From Ctenosaura bakeri (lineage: Eukaryota; Chordata; Lepidosauria; Squamata; Iguanidae): a stretch of 64,000 nucleotides of DNA. Below are positions 1 to 11,830 of this stretch, piece after piece. The notes below the pieces were generated by a model that did not search any database, had not been told where the DNA came from, and worked only from the letters and a program-made list of their open reading frames with translations. The translations under genes and the position numbers were made by a program. Positions within the stretch are counted from its first letter, which is position 1, and each line of letters opens with the position of its first letter. Where the stretch lies: the NCBI GenBank assembly GCA_948474755.1, contig CAOLHI010003123.1:62001-126000 (forward strand), given 5' to 3'.

Positions 1-2150
1 TTTCCAGGGCATTTTGCTTCCGTACTGAAAACTTGCATGGTGGCAAAATGCATAGGAAAGAGGTTGGTTTTTGCCAGCTTATGGTACACACCGGTGTATA
101 AGACACAACCTATTTTTAAATGCTATTTTTCAGGAAAAAAAAGTGCGTCCTATACGCTGGCAAATACGGTAACCATACGGAGTTTGAAAGGCAAAGTTTA
201 GTGAAACAATTCTATTTGGAGTAAGTGACTAAATACTGTATTAGTGCCCAGAAGGCAGTCTACACAGTGCATATATTAAACTACTTGGAGAGCATTTTAG
301 AAGTATATGGCAAATTCAGTTGTGGTAAAGTACAAACAAATACTTCTTGGTTTTTCTGCAAAATGGAATAACTAAAGGCCTGAGGCCCGATGCTTTGAAG
401 AGACAAGTAGACATCCTGTGTTCAGTTATTTCAGTTAAATGGAAATCTTTAAGTATTCATCTTCATGTGAAAAAAATTGTGGTGATCAATGTGATGTTCT
501 GGATTTAAGTAGAAAAAGAGTTTGCATTTATTAGATAAAGTAAGGTAAAGTTATGTATGCACTGACAGATAAGGATCTGTCAGGAGAGAGGTTAAGAGAA
601 TGGAATGTTTGAAGTGTTTAGTGATTGGTGGAATGTCTGAGGAGATTTTGGAAAGGCTGGGATATGACAGCTGGTCAGGGTTAAGAGGGAACCTGTCAAG
701 CTTGAGAATTAATGTGATTTAGGAGTTTGAGTGGTTATGATAGTTAGGGCTAGAGATAGAGGACAGAGTGAAGTTTAGAGTTAGGGTGTTACTCCAAAAG
801 ATGGTGGACCTTGAGGTCCTCCAGCAGTACCTGTTCCTCCTTGAAAAGGTAGGAAAATATTAGCTCATAAGGAAGGCCTGCAAGAGATGGGATAGTCTTG
901 TGGGATCTTTCAACATCTATGTTTACCAATACTAGTGTAGGGATACCAGTTAGAAATTCAAAGAATATCTTTAAATGTTATATTAGGGAATTAATCAATC
1001 AATCAATCACACAAGATTCAAGCAGTCTCACAATCGCACAAGGCTAACTGAAGAAAAGAAAGGAGGAAAGTTTAGATAACAAGGTTCTTAGGGGAAAATG
1101 GGTAATAATTGCCAATCCTGACAAGAGGGAGCAGCGCTGTGAAGATTCAAACCTGATGGGCTTGGGGGTAGTCTAGGTTTGGGGAATGAACCAACAGAGT
1201 GACAGCTGGTTTCCAAAGGGCTTCCTGAAGGATCAGGGAGCAAACAGACAGAGTGGCAGCCTGTTTCCAAGGGGCTACAAAGAACTGCAAAATAGTCAGG
1301 GCTTAAATATCCTTTCCACACTTTGAAGTGGATCTTCTGGGAAAGCTCAACACTTTCTCATGGAATGGCTGACAGGAAATTATTTTTACACCAGGTCAAC
1401 AGAATTATAGAAATTGTGATAGCCTCTTGAAGTTTAGATTTGTAGCAGAAGTATTTGGATGAGAACCCAAAAGGAACAGTCTCTGATCGAAAGGAGGGTC
1501 TCTCCTCGTCCCCAGATCTGCTCTGAAATGCAGACATTTTTGATAGTGAAGAAAGATTAACTTGTGCTCCTGGATGCCAGGGCGTTCATCTCAGTGTCCT
1601 TTGAATGTTATGGCTTTATTCATGTCCTAGCTGATCTAGCCACTCTTTCTCCAGCCAGCATGCATCCATTCATGCATTTCCAGCCATAAGTATGTTTAAT
1701 TTATATAAAAATAATTATTCTTCCCCAGTCTTGCTATCTCACAGGCTGGGGGCACAAGAAGTGGTAAAAAGAGTATGAGTTAGAGAGAGTGAGAGATGTG
1801 TGTTAAGAAGTAATTTCATTCAAAATTTATATGTATTAGATAAGTAATCTGTTATGTTCAGTTTCTGTTCTATCACTATTTTTGTATTACACACTTGAGC
1901 CTCTGAGAACACTGTATATTCGAAAATCTAAGTTCACGCACCTGACATCTGTGGTGGCAGAAGCCATTCAGCATCAAGGGTGGTGTTCAGTGGAGATTTA
2001 AGATGAATAAAGTCTCACACAGGAACCATGAGGGCATCTAGGAGGTCCTCACAGTTGTTGGCTGCAGAGGTGGGACAAGAGGAAATCCACACATTGGTGG
2101 CAGAAGTGGGGATAACTAGAAGGCTTCATAATTGGTGGCTGTGATGCAAT
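1..2150. other. Non-coding stretch, mostly unrecognised
   Basis: No dynein exon or intact reading frame was recognised. From about 1,194 to 1,285 a 54-bp unit starting acagagtg is present in nearly two copies. From 2,056 to about 2,180 there is a degenerate 37-38-bp tandem unit based on ttggtggcagaagtgggg. Both may belong to old repeats; I could not name the families. Confidence 0.5.
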
Positions 2151-3860
2151 AGTGGAATGCATTTCATAGTAGAGGTGGGATTAGTGGGAAACCCCATGAG
2201 CTACAGTGCAAGCTCCATCTGCTATTTATAGATTTCCCTTATGGAATTTAAACTTGGTGCTAAAAATATGTTAACTAAACCTCCTTTTGAATCACTTCAG
2301 GAAACATTGTTCTATCTCAGTCAGGACAGCACAGCTGATAATTCAAACAAACAAATCAAATAGCTCACAGCTTGTTACTTACTTTTATTTACTAAGCACA
2401 AGGTCATGAATAGAGTCCAGCAGAATTCCAAGGCAAGCGAGCCCTAAGTCAGTCAGTCAGTGTACTCCAAGGTCAAGTACAGAGTTCAGCAATATATCCA
2501 GCAGGCAGGAAGGTCAGATAAGCTCTGACAATTCCTGGAGGTGAAGGGTAGTATCTGTATAGGTTAGTGGCCTAAAGCAGCTGCTGAGTAGTCCCTGTCA
2601 GCTATAAATCCTCTGAGAATGATGCAGGTTCTCTCTTTGCTACCTGTGCTCAGCAAAGGTGGGTACAGGCAAGTTATCTTCTATTTCTGAAGGGGCAGGA
2701 CTCTCTGCTGGAGCTGGCACTATACCCTGTTCAGTTTGGGGCACTATAACCTCCTCCTGTACAGCAGGTCTTGACATGTTCTCTGTTTCAGATTCTGAGT
2801 CAGAGTCCATGTTCTGGAAACAGGGCATGACAAACATCTTTAAGACTGTTATCTTTTAAAATAGTTTTTTGATTTCTGTAACTTCATCTAGGAGTTGGAA
2901 GTGGTTTCACTTTGAGTCAATCCTAATTTCTGTAAATTTGACAAAGAAAAGTTATTTTTGACTAAGAGTGTAACATCAAACTGTACAGGTCATACAATTG
3001 AATCTCCTACTTTTTTTCCAAATCCAGTACATACTGTAGAGAAAAGATAGCATTTTTTGGATGCGAGAAGAGTGGTGAACGTATACACGAAAACAGATTA
3101 TCATTCAGAGGCATTATTTGTTTCCTTTTGTCCAAGAACATTGGGCTTCAAAGCAACCAAGTTAAGGATACCAAGATAGTTAAAAGGTTGCATTCACTTA
3201 TAATTATTCATTCACCCCAAGACCCCAGCAGGTGTGGACACCTTCCATCAGCTCTGTGCTAATAATCACAGCATTTAGGGTTCTTCATTGCTGAAGTGTG
3301 CAAAGCAGCAGGTTGGAAGGTGCCTCCAACATTTATTAGACACTACAGAGTTGATAAATCTGAATCAAGGCAGACAATTTTTCGCTGAACTGTACTACAA
3401 ACAGTATTACAGAATAGCTGCAGCCACTTGAACTCTTGACTTGGGTATATCCCACTAGCTGTAGGTTGCTTTTTCAGCCATCCTGAGAATGAAGGGTTGA
3501 TACTTACCATGAATAATTATTCAGAGAAAGTTGGAGGACCAATCTGCCTCCACCTAGTGGCTGCATGTTAAAAAAAAATCTAAGGAAAAGAGAAAAGAGA
3601 AAAAAAGAATAAAAAAAGGGATCTTTTGTTTTTCCTTTGTCTTTTTGCTGTCCAATATATTCTGTTCATTATGATTACAACCAACACTGTTGGTGAGGAA
3701 GCCTATGTAACTGAAGTGATAAAAGAGAGAGAGGAATCAATGGATGAAATTGACTAGAACTTTGGACTCCTGCCTTGATCAGTTGGCACAAAGGAATAAC
3801 TTAGTAGTTTGGATTGCTCCTTCAGCCTTCCTAGAATTCATAGCAAGTATCAACCTCTGA
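2150..3860 (+). mobile_element. DIRS-type retrotransposon relic, tyrosine recombinase half and right end
   Basis: Degenerate 3' half of a DIRS element. The recombinase (YR) begins near 2,190 (RFPLWNLNLVL-like), is cut by a solo LTR at 2,308-2,832, and resumes at 2,838. It continues with a stretch containing LSVNPNLCKF-like and DARRVVNVY-like matches to the copies at 11.8 and 24.3 kb. It ends with AEVCKAAGWKVPPTFIRHYR near 3,285-3,345, which holds the catalytic HxxY region. Frameshifts are numerous. The terminal repeat region follows (about 3,460-3,860), with the agccatcctgagaatga block shared with the other copies. No function is expected. Confidence 0.75.
2308..2832 (-). repeat. Solo LTR, Ty3/gypsy-like size and TSD
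   Basis: 525 bp, flanked by the perfect 5-bp target duplication aacat (2,303-2,307 and 2,833-2,837), with ends tgttc…tgaca on the + strand. Read on the minus strand it starts TGTCATGCCC and soon carries an acidic, Pro-rich open segment (SDSESETE). A comparable segment occurs at the same place in the LTR at 35,935-36,604, so the two look like distant relatives. It sits inside DIRS recombinase sequence. Ty3/gypsy affiliation is inferred from the 5-bp TSD only. Confidence 0.75.
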
Positions 3861-4785
3861 TTTCAATATATGCTTGCATTGTTGTGGCAGCAAGGCAGCA
3901 ATATTTCATAAGACCATCAGAACACATTCCTTTGTGCATTCCTTTGTAATAAGTGACAAAGCCATTACTTGGTCAGTCTGGGACTTGGTAAGTGCTAAGA
4001 TAGCCATGGAAGAAAATTACAGACTTTCTAAATATGTATATATTTGCTTGTAACAGCAAGTGGGAATTTCTGCAGTACCTGAGATACTAGTTAGATACTC
4101 CAAAAAGATGTAGTGCTTCAGTCATCTGATTAAGTGTAGTCTGTGAAAATACATGTAACAATCCATTGGTTCAGTGTTTGGCATCCCAGATATTCTTTTA
4201 TTTTATTGTTCTTTCTATACTGTTCTATATTGTTCTTTAAGTTATAGGCAGGATAAAGTATATTTTGTTTGTACAATGTGCTTCAAATTCCTGTATTTGC
4301 CTGTGCCTCACCTTTATCTGCACATTTTATAGGACCAGGGAAGTCATAAAATCTGCAAGAAAAGTAGATTATGTACTCATCCCTGCTGATCAAATATGTT
4401 TTCACTCATACTCTTTTTGCTCTGGCTCTTCTATACCACTGCTAATTAGCAGCCCCATGGAAGTGCTATGAAAAGTGGGCCAGTTGTTTCCTGTTGGGGG
4501 TTTAACATCAAAAGACAATTTGGAGGCTATAAAATGACTCTCCAACAGGAAATGCAAGGCATGCAACAGAGAAAAGGAGAGTAATCCCAAACCCATCCAT
4601 GTTTTCGAGTTTAAATGTTTTCGAGGCACCACTCTTCCCACTAAATCTTAATTGCCTGTTTTCAAACATTTTTTCCTAGTACCTCAGGTATGAAAATAGG
4701 GTTGCATGGAATGACATTTTTACTTTTAAGAAGGCTCCATTACCCTTTCTCTGGAGGAGTGTTTCATACCATACCTCTCAAATGA
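3861..4785. other. Intergenic/intronic stretch with nothing recognised
   Basis: AT-rich DNA between two DIRS relics. Short open frames here have no family resemblance that I can see. Confidence 0.5.
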
Positions 4786-7700
4786 ATTGATTTGTTGAAG
4801 GAGTGACCCCTCCATACTCAGACTGCAGGAACAATCCACATTCACAATTAGGTTGCTCCCACATGCCAACTTGGTCAGTCAGGAGCCCAAAATTCCAGAT
4901 CCATTATGTCAATTGACTCTCCTCTTTCCCCTCAGTTTTTTCTTCCTGTCTTGCCAACCAGTTGAGCTTTCACTCTGTTTTCCTTTCTATCTATCTTTGT
5001 TAAATAGGGTAAATTAGTTAATATACAAGTTAGTGGGTTAGTAGGAGAGGACAGTGAATAGTGGCAATGTTGACGGCTGAGGTAGCTAAGAAAAAGCACA
5101 AACATGGTGAAGTTGAGTTAGAAAATGAAGAAACCATGTGCAATCTGAAAAACGGAGGCAACAACTGAAGGATGAAACAGAAAAAAGTACCTTCCCCAAT
5201 GCTACGAGTATGATGGCTAAAGAAGGTGAGATGACTAACCAACTGGGCACAAAAGACTAGTTGGTCTCACAGAAAGGTGCCTCAGATATGATCTTAGACT
5301 CAGTTCTGAAGAAAATATTTATTTTTTCAAGTGAAAGTGAAGCTGAAAACCATTCAGCACAGCAGCAGGAAATCACAGTAAAGGCAAGAATTTGGCAATC
5401 AATGAGGCAGACAAACCTAAAAAACTAAAAAGCAAGTAAAAAAAATTAAGGTTACCTTGGCACCAGGGAAGAATCCCAGTGGTGTAAAGGCATCTGTGGA
5501 ACTCAAAAGCACAGGCACAACTTCTGGTCACCATCTTAGAAACTCAGATTCCTAGTTGCGGGGTAGGACAGACATCAGCACTGTAAGCAGCCAATCAATC
5601 AGAAAGAGCCACACAGGCTGGCAGACAGTCAGTTGCATACGCTGAGGTCCCTGCCTATGCACAAGCAGCCAGTCTGATGAAACATGGAGAAGAGTGCTTT
5701 GCTACACTCAGAGCAAGAAATAGGTGTCAAACAACAGTTTCTTCACTATTTGGTTTCAACTATGTCAGTGAATACAGCAAGGGAGTAGGAAAGCATAATT
5801 AATCTAGATGACTTGGAACTAATGCAGGAAAAATTAGCAAGTTAATATTAATACAGTGCAGAGTGCTTTGAAAGAGTTAGTGGCAGCTGAAGTGCAAACT
5901 AAAATTCAGCACTTGAAGAACATTCAAAATGTATTTAGTGGAGTTTAAATAGCATGAATGAATTAGCATGATTATCTTATTTAATACAGGGAATAGGTAA
6001 GTAAAATTTCCAATTTAATGAGTTCAGTGACTCAGATAAATGCAATGTCTCAAGTTCCTAATGGTAATGGAAACAGAATGAATTCAGAACATTTGAATGT
6101 CAATGAAAACTTACTAATTTCTATTTATTCAAAGGAAATACAATGAATTCAAAACAATTAATTAATTATAAGCAGAGAAAACATCAGATGAGGTTGCTGA
6201 GGTGCACAAATAGAACTGAATGCGGCTCAAGAGAACGAAAGAACTCCCATAGAACCGCCTATTAAACCAAGGAAATGTATTGAGAAAACTAAGCATGTTA
6301 AGGGGCCAGAAAAAAATGAGTGCTAGGGACAATGCACAGGTCAGGATGGCGAATTCAGTTATGGAGTCAAATGCGGATAGACAGAGGAGACAAAAAGAAC
6401 ATCATAGGAATGAATTGTCTGAAGTGGAAAATTTCAAAGGGTTATTAAAGAAAGATGCAGGAAGCAGCATAGGACAAAGTAAAGAGAAGGAACGACACAA
6501 GACTGGTAGGATAGCAGTAGTTTTGCAGCAGGTAGCAGTACAGAACAATTTATTGCCACTGCTAGGAATGTTTAAAGATCTAATTACTGCTGAATGGGAA
6601 AGTCCATTAAACAGTAAGTGACTCACAAATTACAGTAGAAAGCTGTACATGTATGAAAAGGACATGCCATTCCCCAGTGGATGTTCTTATCTCAAGCCTG
6701 ATATCTCATTGAGTTCTTCCTAAAGAGGATGACATGTTAGCCAAAGATGCTAATAAGAAAAGGATAAATTCAGCACTCAAAAATGTCAACAGGTTGTCTG
6801 CTTTAGCCATCACGGCATCTGTAGCATTCTCAATGTTATGACTTCAGGAGATAAAAGTGTTTGCATATTAAAGCACTATAAAAACTAGAAAAAAGTATTT
6901 CAGTTTGTAGCTGATGCAACTTATGACAATGGCATTTGTGGCACAATCAGTTTCAGCAATCACAGTTAGTAGGAGAATCCTATGGCTCAAGCACTGGAAA
7001 TCAGATCAGAAATCTAGGGTTAATTGGGTCAATGTGCCATTTAAAGGCAAACTACTCTCTGTGGGGAAAGTATTAGAGAAAGTACTAGTGGAAGGAAAGG
7101 ACAAAAAATAAATTTTACCAATGCTGCAGAAGAGATTTGACAGAAAATATGTTAGGAGAGGCAATTATTCCTTTCCAGAAGGCTGAGTACAGAGACAAGG
7201 GGAATTTAGATGTTATAGAACTCAGTGAAGCAATCCCAGATTCAGTTTCAAGCAGGAAAACCAAAAGTGTTCAAGGAAAGGAGGGAATCACACCAATAGA
7301 GGCTGAAGAATCCAGTATTGACGTGAGAAAGATACCAGTGGGGGCAAGACTTCTTCACTTTGGTCATCTGTGGATCATAACATCAGACAGATGGGTCTTG
7401 GAGGTCATGACAACTGGTTAAAACATTCCGTTTCATGGTAGACCGAAAGGAAAATTTCGTCAATCTCTGATATCAAAGAGTATGGAGAAAAGACAAATAG
7501 TACAAACAGAAATAATTCATTTATTACAAATAGCAGCAATAGAGGAGGTGATGAAGAAACAGAAATTCAAGGGAATGTATTCCTTTTCCTTTACCCAAGC
7601 ACAACGGAGGTTTCAGGCCTGTTCTGTACCTAAGATTCTTGAATGGGTTCATACAGTACAAGAGATTCAAAATGGAGACTCTGCAAACAGTTCTGGCCAA

Positions 7701-8280
7701 TTTGGAGTTGGGGGGTTACCTGCTGTTGACAGTTTTATGAGAAGACTTGCACATGTGAATTCAACAACCAACACTGTCAGTTCAGGGCCCTACCTTTTTG
7801 CCTGGTGTCAGCCCCTAGGGTCTTCACTAAGATGTTGATTCCGTTAGTAGCCAATCTGAGAAATAAAGGAATATATTTGTATCCGTATTTGGACATTGTC
7901 TTGATAAAGGCCGACAGCAGTGAGAAAGCATTGTTGGATGTCAAGACCATTTTGCAGTGTCTGAAAGCATGGGTTTGTAGTGAACTGCAAAAAGAAAGGT
8001 TTTTACCTACCATTAATGACCATTCTAGAAAAGCTGAAGGAGCAATCCACCTGCTTCTGGGGATAAAGAAAAAGCACAATTTCTATCTATCTTGCTGTTT
8101 CAGTCTTTCTGATGTGCAAGGCTATGAAAACAAAACTGAGGGACGAGAAGAAAGTCAACTGTCATAACAGATTTGGAATTTTGGACTCCTGCCTATCAGG
8201 TTGGCATGAGGGTCCACCCAATTGTGAATGTGGATTGTTCTTTTAGCCTTTTTAGAATTACTGTTCATGGCAGGTAAAAT
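4786..8280 (+). mobile_element. DIRS-type relic with both ITRs, recombinase missing
   Basis: Inverted terminal repeats at about 4,826-4,915 and 8,156-8,245 match in reverse complement, sharing acaatccacattcacaatt and aggagyccaaaattcc. Inside, degenerate Gag lies at about 6,280-7,420, including RRILWLKHWKSDQKSRVN at 6,965-7,020, the hallmark W…D…S block. Broken reverse transcriptase follows at about 7,480-8,050. The RNase H and recombinase regions are absent, so this 3.5-kb copy is internally deleted relative to the 5.5-kb copy at 20.6-26.15 kb. The RT active site reads YLDI instead of YLDD (7,886-7,897). Confidence 0.8.
7482..8065 (+). pseudogene. DIRS reverse transcriptase fragment
   Basis: Two overlapping frames carry the RT core. 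The second (7,805 on) reads SAPRVFTKMLIPLVANLRNK and then IYLYPYLDIVLIKADSSEKA, matching DIRS RT SAPRVFTK…YPYLDD. The second catalytic Asp is Ile, and a frameshift separates the N-terminal half. Non-functional. Confidence 0.8.
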
Positions 8281-8854
8281 TCTCTGACAGAATTAAGCCT
8301 CTGTCCATTACCATGACAGCCCCAATATTCAGCAATAATTTTGAATTTTCCAAAATTCAAAGAGACCTAAGAACAGAGTTTTTTGAGGGGAAAAAGCTCT
8401 GTTTTGGTTGTTTTTTCTCCTGAAAAAATGATTTTGTCTTATTCCTAAATATAGATAAAAGAAAAGGTTTGAGGTAAATGGAATATCTTAGAAATACGCT
8501 TTCTCTACTACCCTAATATTTTCCCATCCCACAGGCATAAAGGAATCAAACAGCATAGTGGTATGTTATATGCTTAATATTATGTTACGTGCATGATGTT
8601 GTGAGGAGGGAGATATAAGGAACAATAGCAGCTCCCATCAGTCTTGTAAGGTCTCGTTCAGCTTCAAGAGACAGCTTTTATTATAGTCCAGAAAATATTT
8701 TGTGTGTGTTAAAGTGGGCTGTATTCCACAAAAGCTTATTCCAAATAACATTTTGGTAGTCTTTAAAAATATCACAAGATTATTGTTTTTAGTAATGAAA
8801 ATGATTGCATGATTTTATTCTAATTATATAATGTACTTTAAGATTTATAACAGT
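8281..8854. other. Intron before exon 1 of window, nothing recognised
   Basis: AT-rich unique-looking sequence. No repeat family or exon was recognised. Confidence 0.5.
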
Positions 8855-8930
8855 TGGAATTGCAGAATGGGATCAAATGGAATTTAAAGAATGGTTTTTT
8901 ACTCATCCAGGACAGGTGGTACTAACTGTG
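8855..8930 (+). CDS. DNAH14: Dynein heavy chain exon 1 of window (linker end)
   Basis: Encodes a segment ending FFTHPGQVVLTV, which matches the conserved HPxQVxLTV stretch just before the SQI motif in dynein linkers. The donor is GTGgtaagc at 8,931, and the exon ends in phase 0, matching the next exon. The 5' border is the least certain: an AG at 8,853-8,854 gives this start, and another AG at 8,865-8,866 would shorten the exon by 12 bases. No upstream dynein exon could be recognised in the first 8.8 kb. Confidence 0.65.
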
Positions 8931-10014
8931 GTAAGCAATACCTTTAAATACATTAAATAATTGTTAATACTACTTAACTGCTAATTGCAAATGCAATGCT
9001 TGTGTGTGTGTGTGTGTTAAAGTGACAGTTGGAGATAATCAAGTTGAATGAATGTTTAATGATTTTTTCCCTCTAATGCAAATATGGGATCATGTAGACT
9101 TTGAGATGTCTTTGCACTGCAGCTTCCAGCATCTCTCACCATTGACTATATTGACTAGGACTGCTTCTGTGGTGGCAGTTTATTTAACACTCAGAGTACT
9201 GCATGATTCCCACTCATGGTTTAATGAGACAGTTTTTGCAAAAAGAGGAAGGGAATTGAAATGTTGTAGTGCATGCATAATTCACTACTGCTGTGACTGG
9301 ATTCCAAAGAAAGCATCTTGTCCTTCTAAACATTAGGAACTTAGTAAATTTGCTAAGAATTAGTAGAATATATATGGCTACATAAGGTGCACTGTGCCTT
9401 TACATTAGAGATAGACAGCACATGACCTGTGGGCAACATGTGCCATTTGCTATATTTACAATCCCATCCCTGTGAAGCAAGACATTGATATTCAGTGCTG
9501 CTTCACTCTTGCAGAAGACAAGAGTGCTGTGGTATGCTCTAGTAGTCTGTAGGGTTGTTTGGTGCAGAAGGGGACTTTTCTGTCACTTTGAGAGCTATAC
9601 CAGTTGCAACTGATCTACAGCAATGTTGATAATCTTCAAGCTAGCCACCAAAGTTTGCCACTGGTATAATGTCTTGGTGCACTGGGGAATCCAGTGTGCC
9701 TGAATTTCGGAGAAGAAGTAGGGTCCCACCACTTTGTATTCTCTGATCCTATCATGGTTTTCTCATTACTTGTGATTTTATTCCCCATTTCTTGCCTCCC
9801 AACTTCTATTTTTTTCACCATTTTCATCTTTCTCAAACCTTCAGTCTTCCTCCTACCGTAGGTTATGTTCCTTGTTGTTTTATTATTTTGGCCACCTCCT
9901 CTTTTAAGGGCATATTCCTTGCAGAAAGGAGGTAGCTTCCACAACTGTTTTCAGAGGATAATCTCCTCTGGATGAAATTTGCCTGATGAAGTTAGTATTT
10001 GTTTACAAATTTAC
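8931..10014. other. Intron, unrecognised, with short TG microsatellite
   Basis: A (TG)n run lies near 9,001-9,017. The rest shows no coding similarity I can identify; the reading frames at 9,052-9,336 (+) and 9,636-9,944 (-) have no domain signature. Confidence 0.5.
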
Positions 10015-10200
10015 GTGGTGTAGTGGTTTGAATGTTGAACTATGATCCTGGAGACCAGGGACTGATTCCCTGATCAGCCATGGAAACCCTCTGAGAGACT
10101 TTGGGTGCAACACACACTCTCACCCCAGAAAACCCTGTGATAGGTTCACTTTAGGATCACCATAAGTTGGAAATGATTTGAAGGCATGTAAAACAAAAAT
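10015..10200 (+). repeat. Sauria-type tRNA-derived SINE
   Basis: Starts gtggtgtagtggtttgaatg (A-box area), followed by ggagaccagggactgattcc (degenerate B box) and agccatggaaaccct. The 3' part, cataagttggaaatgatttg then aaggcatgtaaaac, is the BovB-like tail of Sauria SINEs. This family is typical of squamate reptiles and is the main clue to the host group. Confidence 0.88.
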
Positions 10201-10957
10201 AGGCTGACATGTTTTCATCATCTGACACTGCATTTTAATAGAAAGATCTTTAGGTGGACTTGTGTGCCTCTCCACTGACTGACTGTTTCTGTCGTGTTTT
10301 CTAAAATATACTTCAATGGTTTACTGCTTTCTTTAGAGAAAACTGAGAAAAATAAACTTTTAAAAGTTCTTTTCTTGAAAAAGATTGCTGCTGCATTCTT
10401 TCCCCCTTGTTTTTGTTGGAAGGTGTTTGTTCTTTTAAATCAAAATTGGGAAAAGTTCAAACCCAACTTTCTTTTTAAGCATGCTGGCATTCCTCCTGAA
10501 CCCTTCTTTTTCAGAACATTTTTGGTATGTTTTGTGTGCTAATACAGCAGTTTGCCTTTTCCTGCCCTCCTGAATACTTAATCTTGAAAAAGCCTTTCCA
10601 AAAAATATTTTCCATTTGTGTACTCTTTGTGCTGGCTGGCTAGCTGCTTTCCTCCCAGCCATCCTGTAGAATGTGATCCTTCTGGTTTATAGATTCTGCA
10701 TAGCATTTTTCCACAGCCAAATCAGCTTTTCTCTTCACTGGCAGGATTCATATTTTCACTGTTACATGACAATCTTTTGAAAAGTGTTTTAAAGAAAAGA
10801 GAGGCAGGCACTTTCTGACAGTGGAGTTTCCTAGCTCTTTGAAAACAAGTTCTAGCAAATATAAAGAAGAGTAATTAGGGGACTGGAAATGTAAGAAATA
10901 TTGTGTAATGGCTAATTATGACACAAGCAAACTGGTAATTAATATTTTTACTTCTAG
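10201..10957. other. Intron upstream of exon 2, nothing recognised
   Basis: No repeat or exon recognised. It ends in the acceptor of exon 2. Confidence 0.5.
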
Positions 10958-11208
10958 AGTCAAATACTGTTTACTCAAGAATGTGAAGTATGTTTGCTAA
11001 GTTCTAATGCAAAAAAGGAGATGATAACAGGTCGTGATGATCTAATCAACCTTATAGAGCAACTTGCTGAAATAGCTTCAGACGTTCTTCCCTACCACAA
11101 AGAAAGCACATTGGAGGCCTTGGTTACTCTGTTCATCCACTGTAGGGAGGTACTAACTACACTGATAGATCATGAAATTTGTAACATTGAAGATTTTGAA
11201 TGGACAAG
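10958..11208 (+). CDS. DNAH14: Dynein heavy chain exon 2 of window (pre-AAA1)
   Basis: 251 bases, 83 codons plus two bases. It begins SQILFTQECEVCLL and ends IEDFEWTR, the standard dynein sequence between linker and AAA1 (SQIMW... and ...FEWxKQLRYYW). The acceptor is cttctag at 10,957 and the donor gtattt at 11,209. It joins exon 1 in phase 0 and splits an Arg codon with exon 3 (AG|A). No stops are present and the reading frame is uninterrupted. This region carries the helices that lead the linker into the motor ring. Confidence 0.92.
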
Positions 11209-11830
11209 GTATTTCTTGAAATTATTATTCTTTTGCTAAATTATGAAATATATTGTTTAATTCCTTGTTTTTTAAAGTTGATATATATAAAACTGAGGAC
11301 ATATATTTTAATCCTCATGCTTTAGCATGAAAGAATTGATTGGGCTCTTCCAGATTAGTTCAATGATGTTTGACTTTTAAAAATATAATTCTTTGGCTTT
11401 TGCAATATTATCCTGTTGTTGCCGCTTCTGCGTCCTAATTCCTTTTGTAACTGTTTGTAGCAGTTTTTTGGACCTGCTCTAGGGATCTTCCAAAAGTTTT
11501 ATTTAAGCCTTGGGAAAGTGTGCAGATACAGTCCTTTGGTATGCAGGGCAAATTCTCTCCTGGTTTTTTATTTTTAAGTGTTTTAGTGCTATGCTGCAAA
11601 GTGCCATTTCACCAATGTACCGTACTGGTACAGCAATTCACTGTAACTCTTTTTTAAAAAAAAATCAAAGAGAAAGGTTCAAAGGATATTTTCTTTTTGT
11701 CTTAGTATGTGTCAGAATTAAAAAGCAACCCACTTGAATACAGTTTTGCAGTTGGTGCTGGGAATTGCCAGAAAGTAGTCTAGGAAAACAGAAATGTCAT
11801 TTGGATATTTACTGTGTCCCTCCTGAGAAT
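11209..11830. other. Intron after exon 2, nothing recognised
   Basis: AT-rich intron; no feature supported. Confidence 0.5.

Noticed and set aside
1..8854. Further upstream dynein exons
   Set aside because: I looked for linker landmarks (VEDWL, FPRFYFLSNDELL) and saw none; only DIRS relics and unrecognised intron.
9636..9944. 102-codon minus-strand frame
   Set aside because: No domain or repeat similarity, low-complexity Lys/Thr content, lies within an intron.
10015..10100. tRNA gene
   Set aside because: A/B-box-like words are present, but there is no cloverleaf or acceptor stem. The 3' half is a SINE tail.
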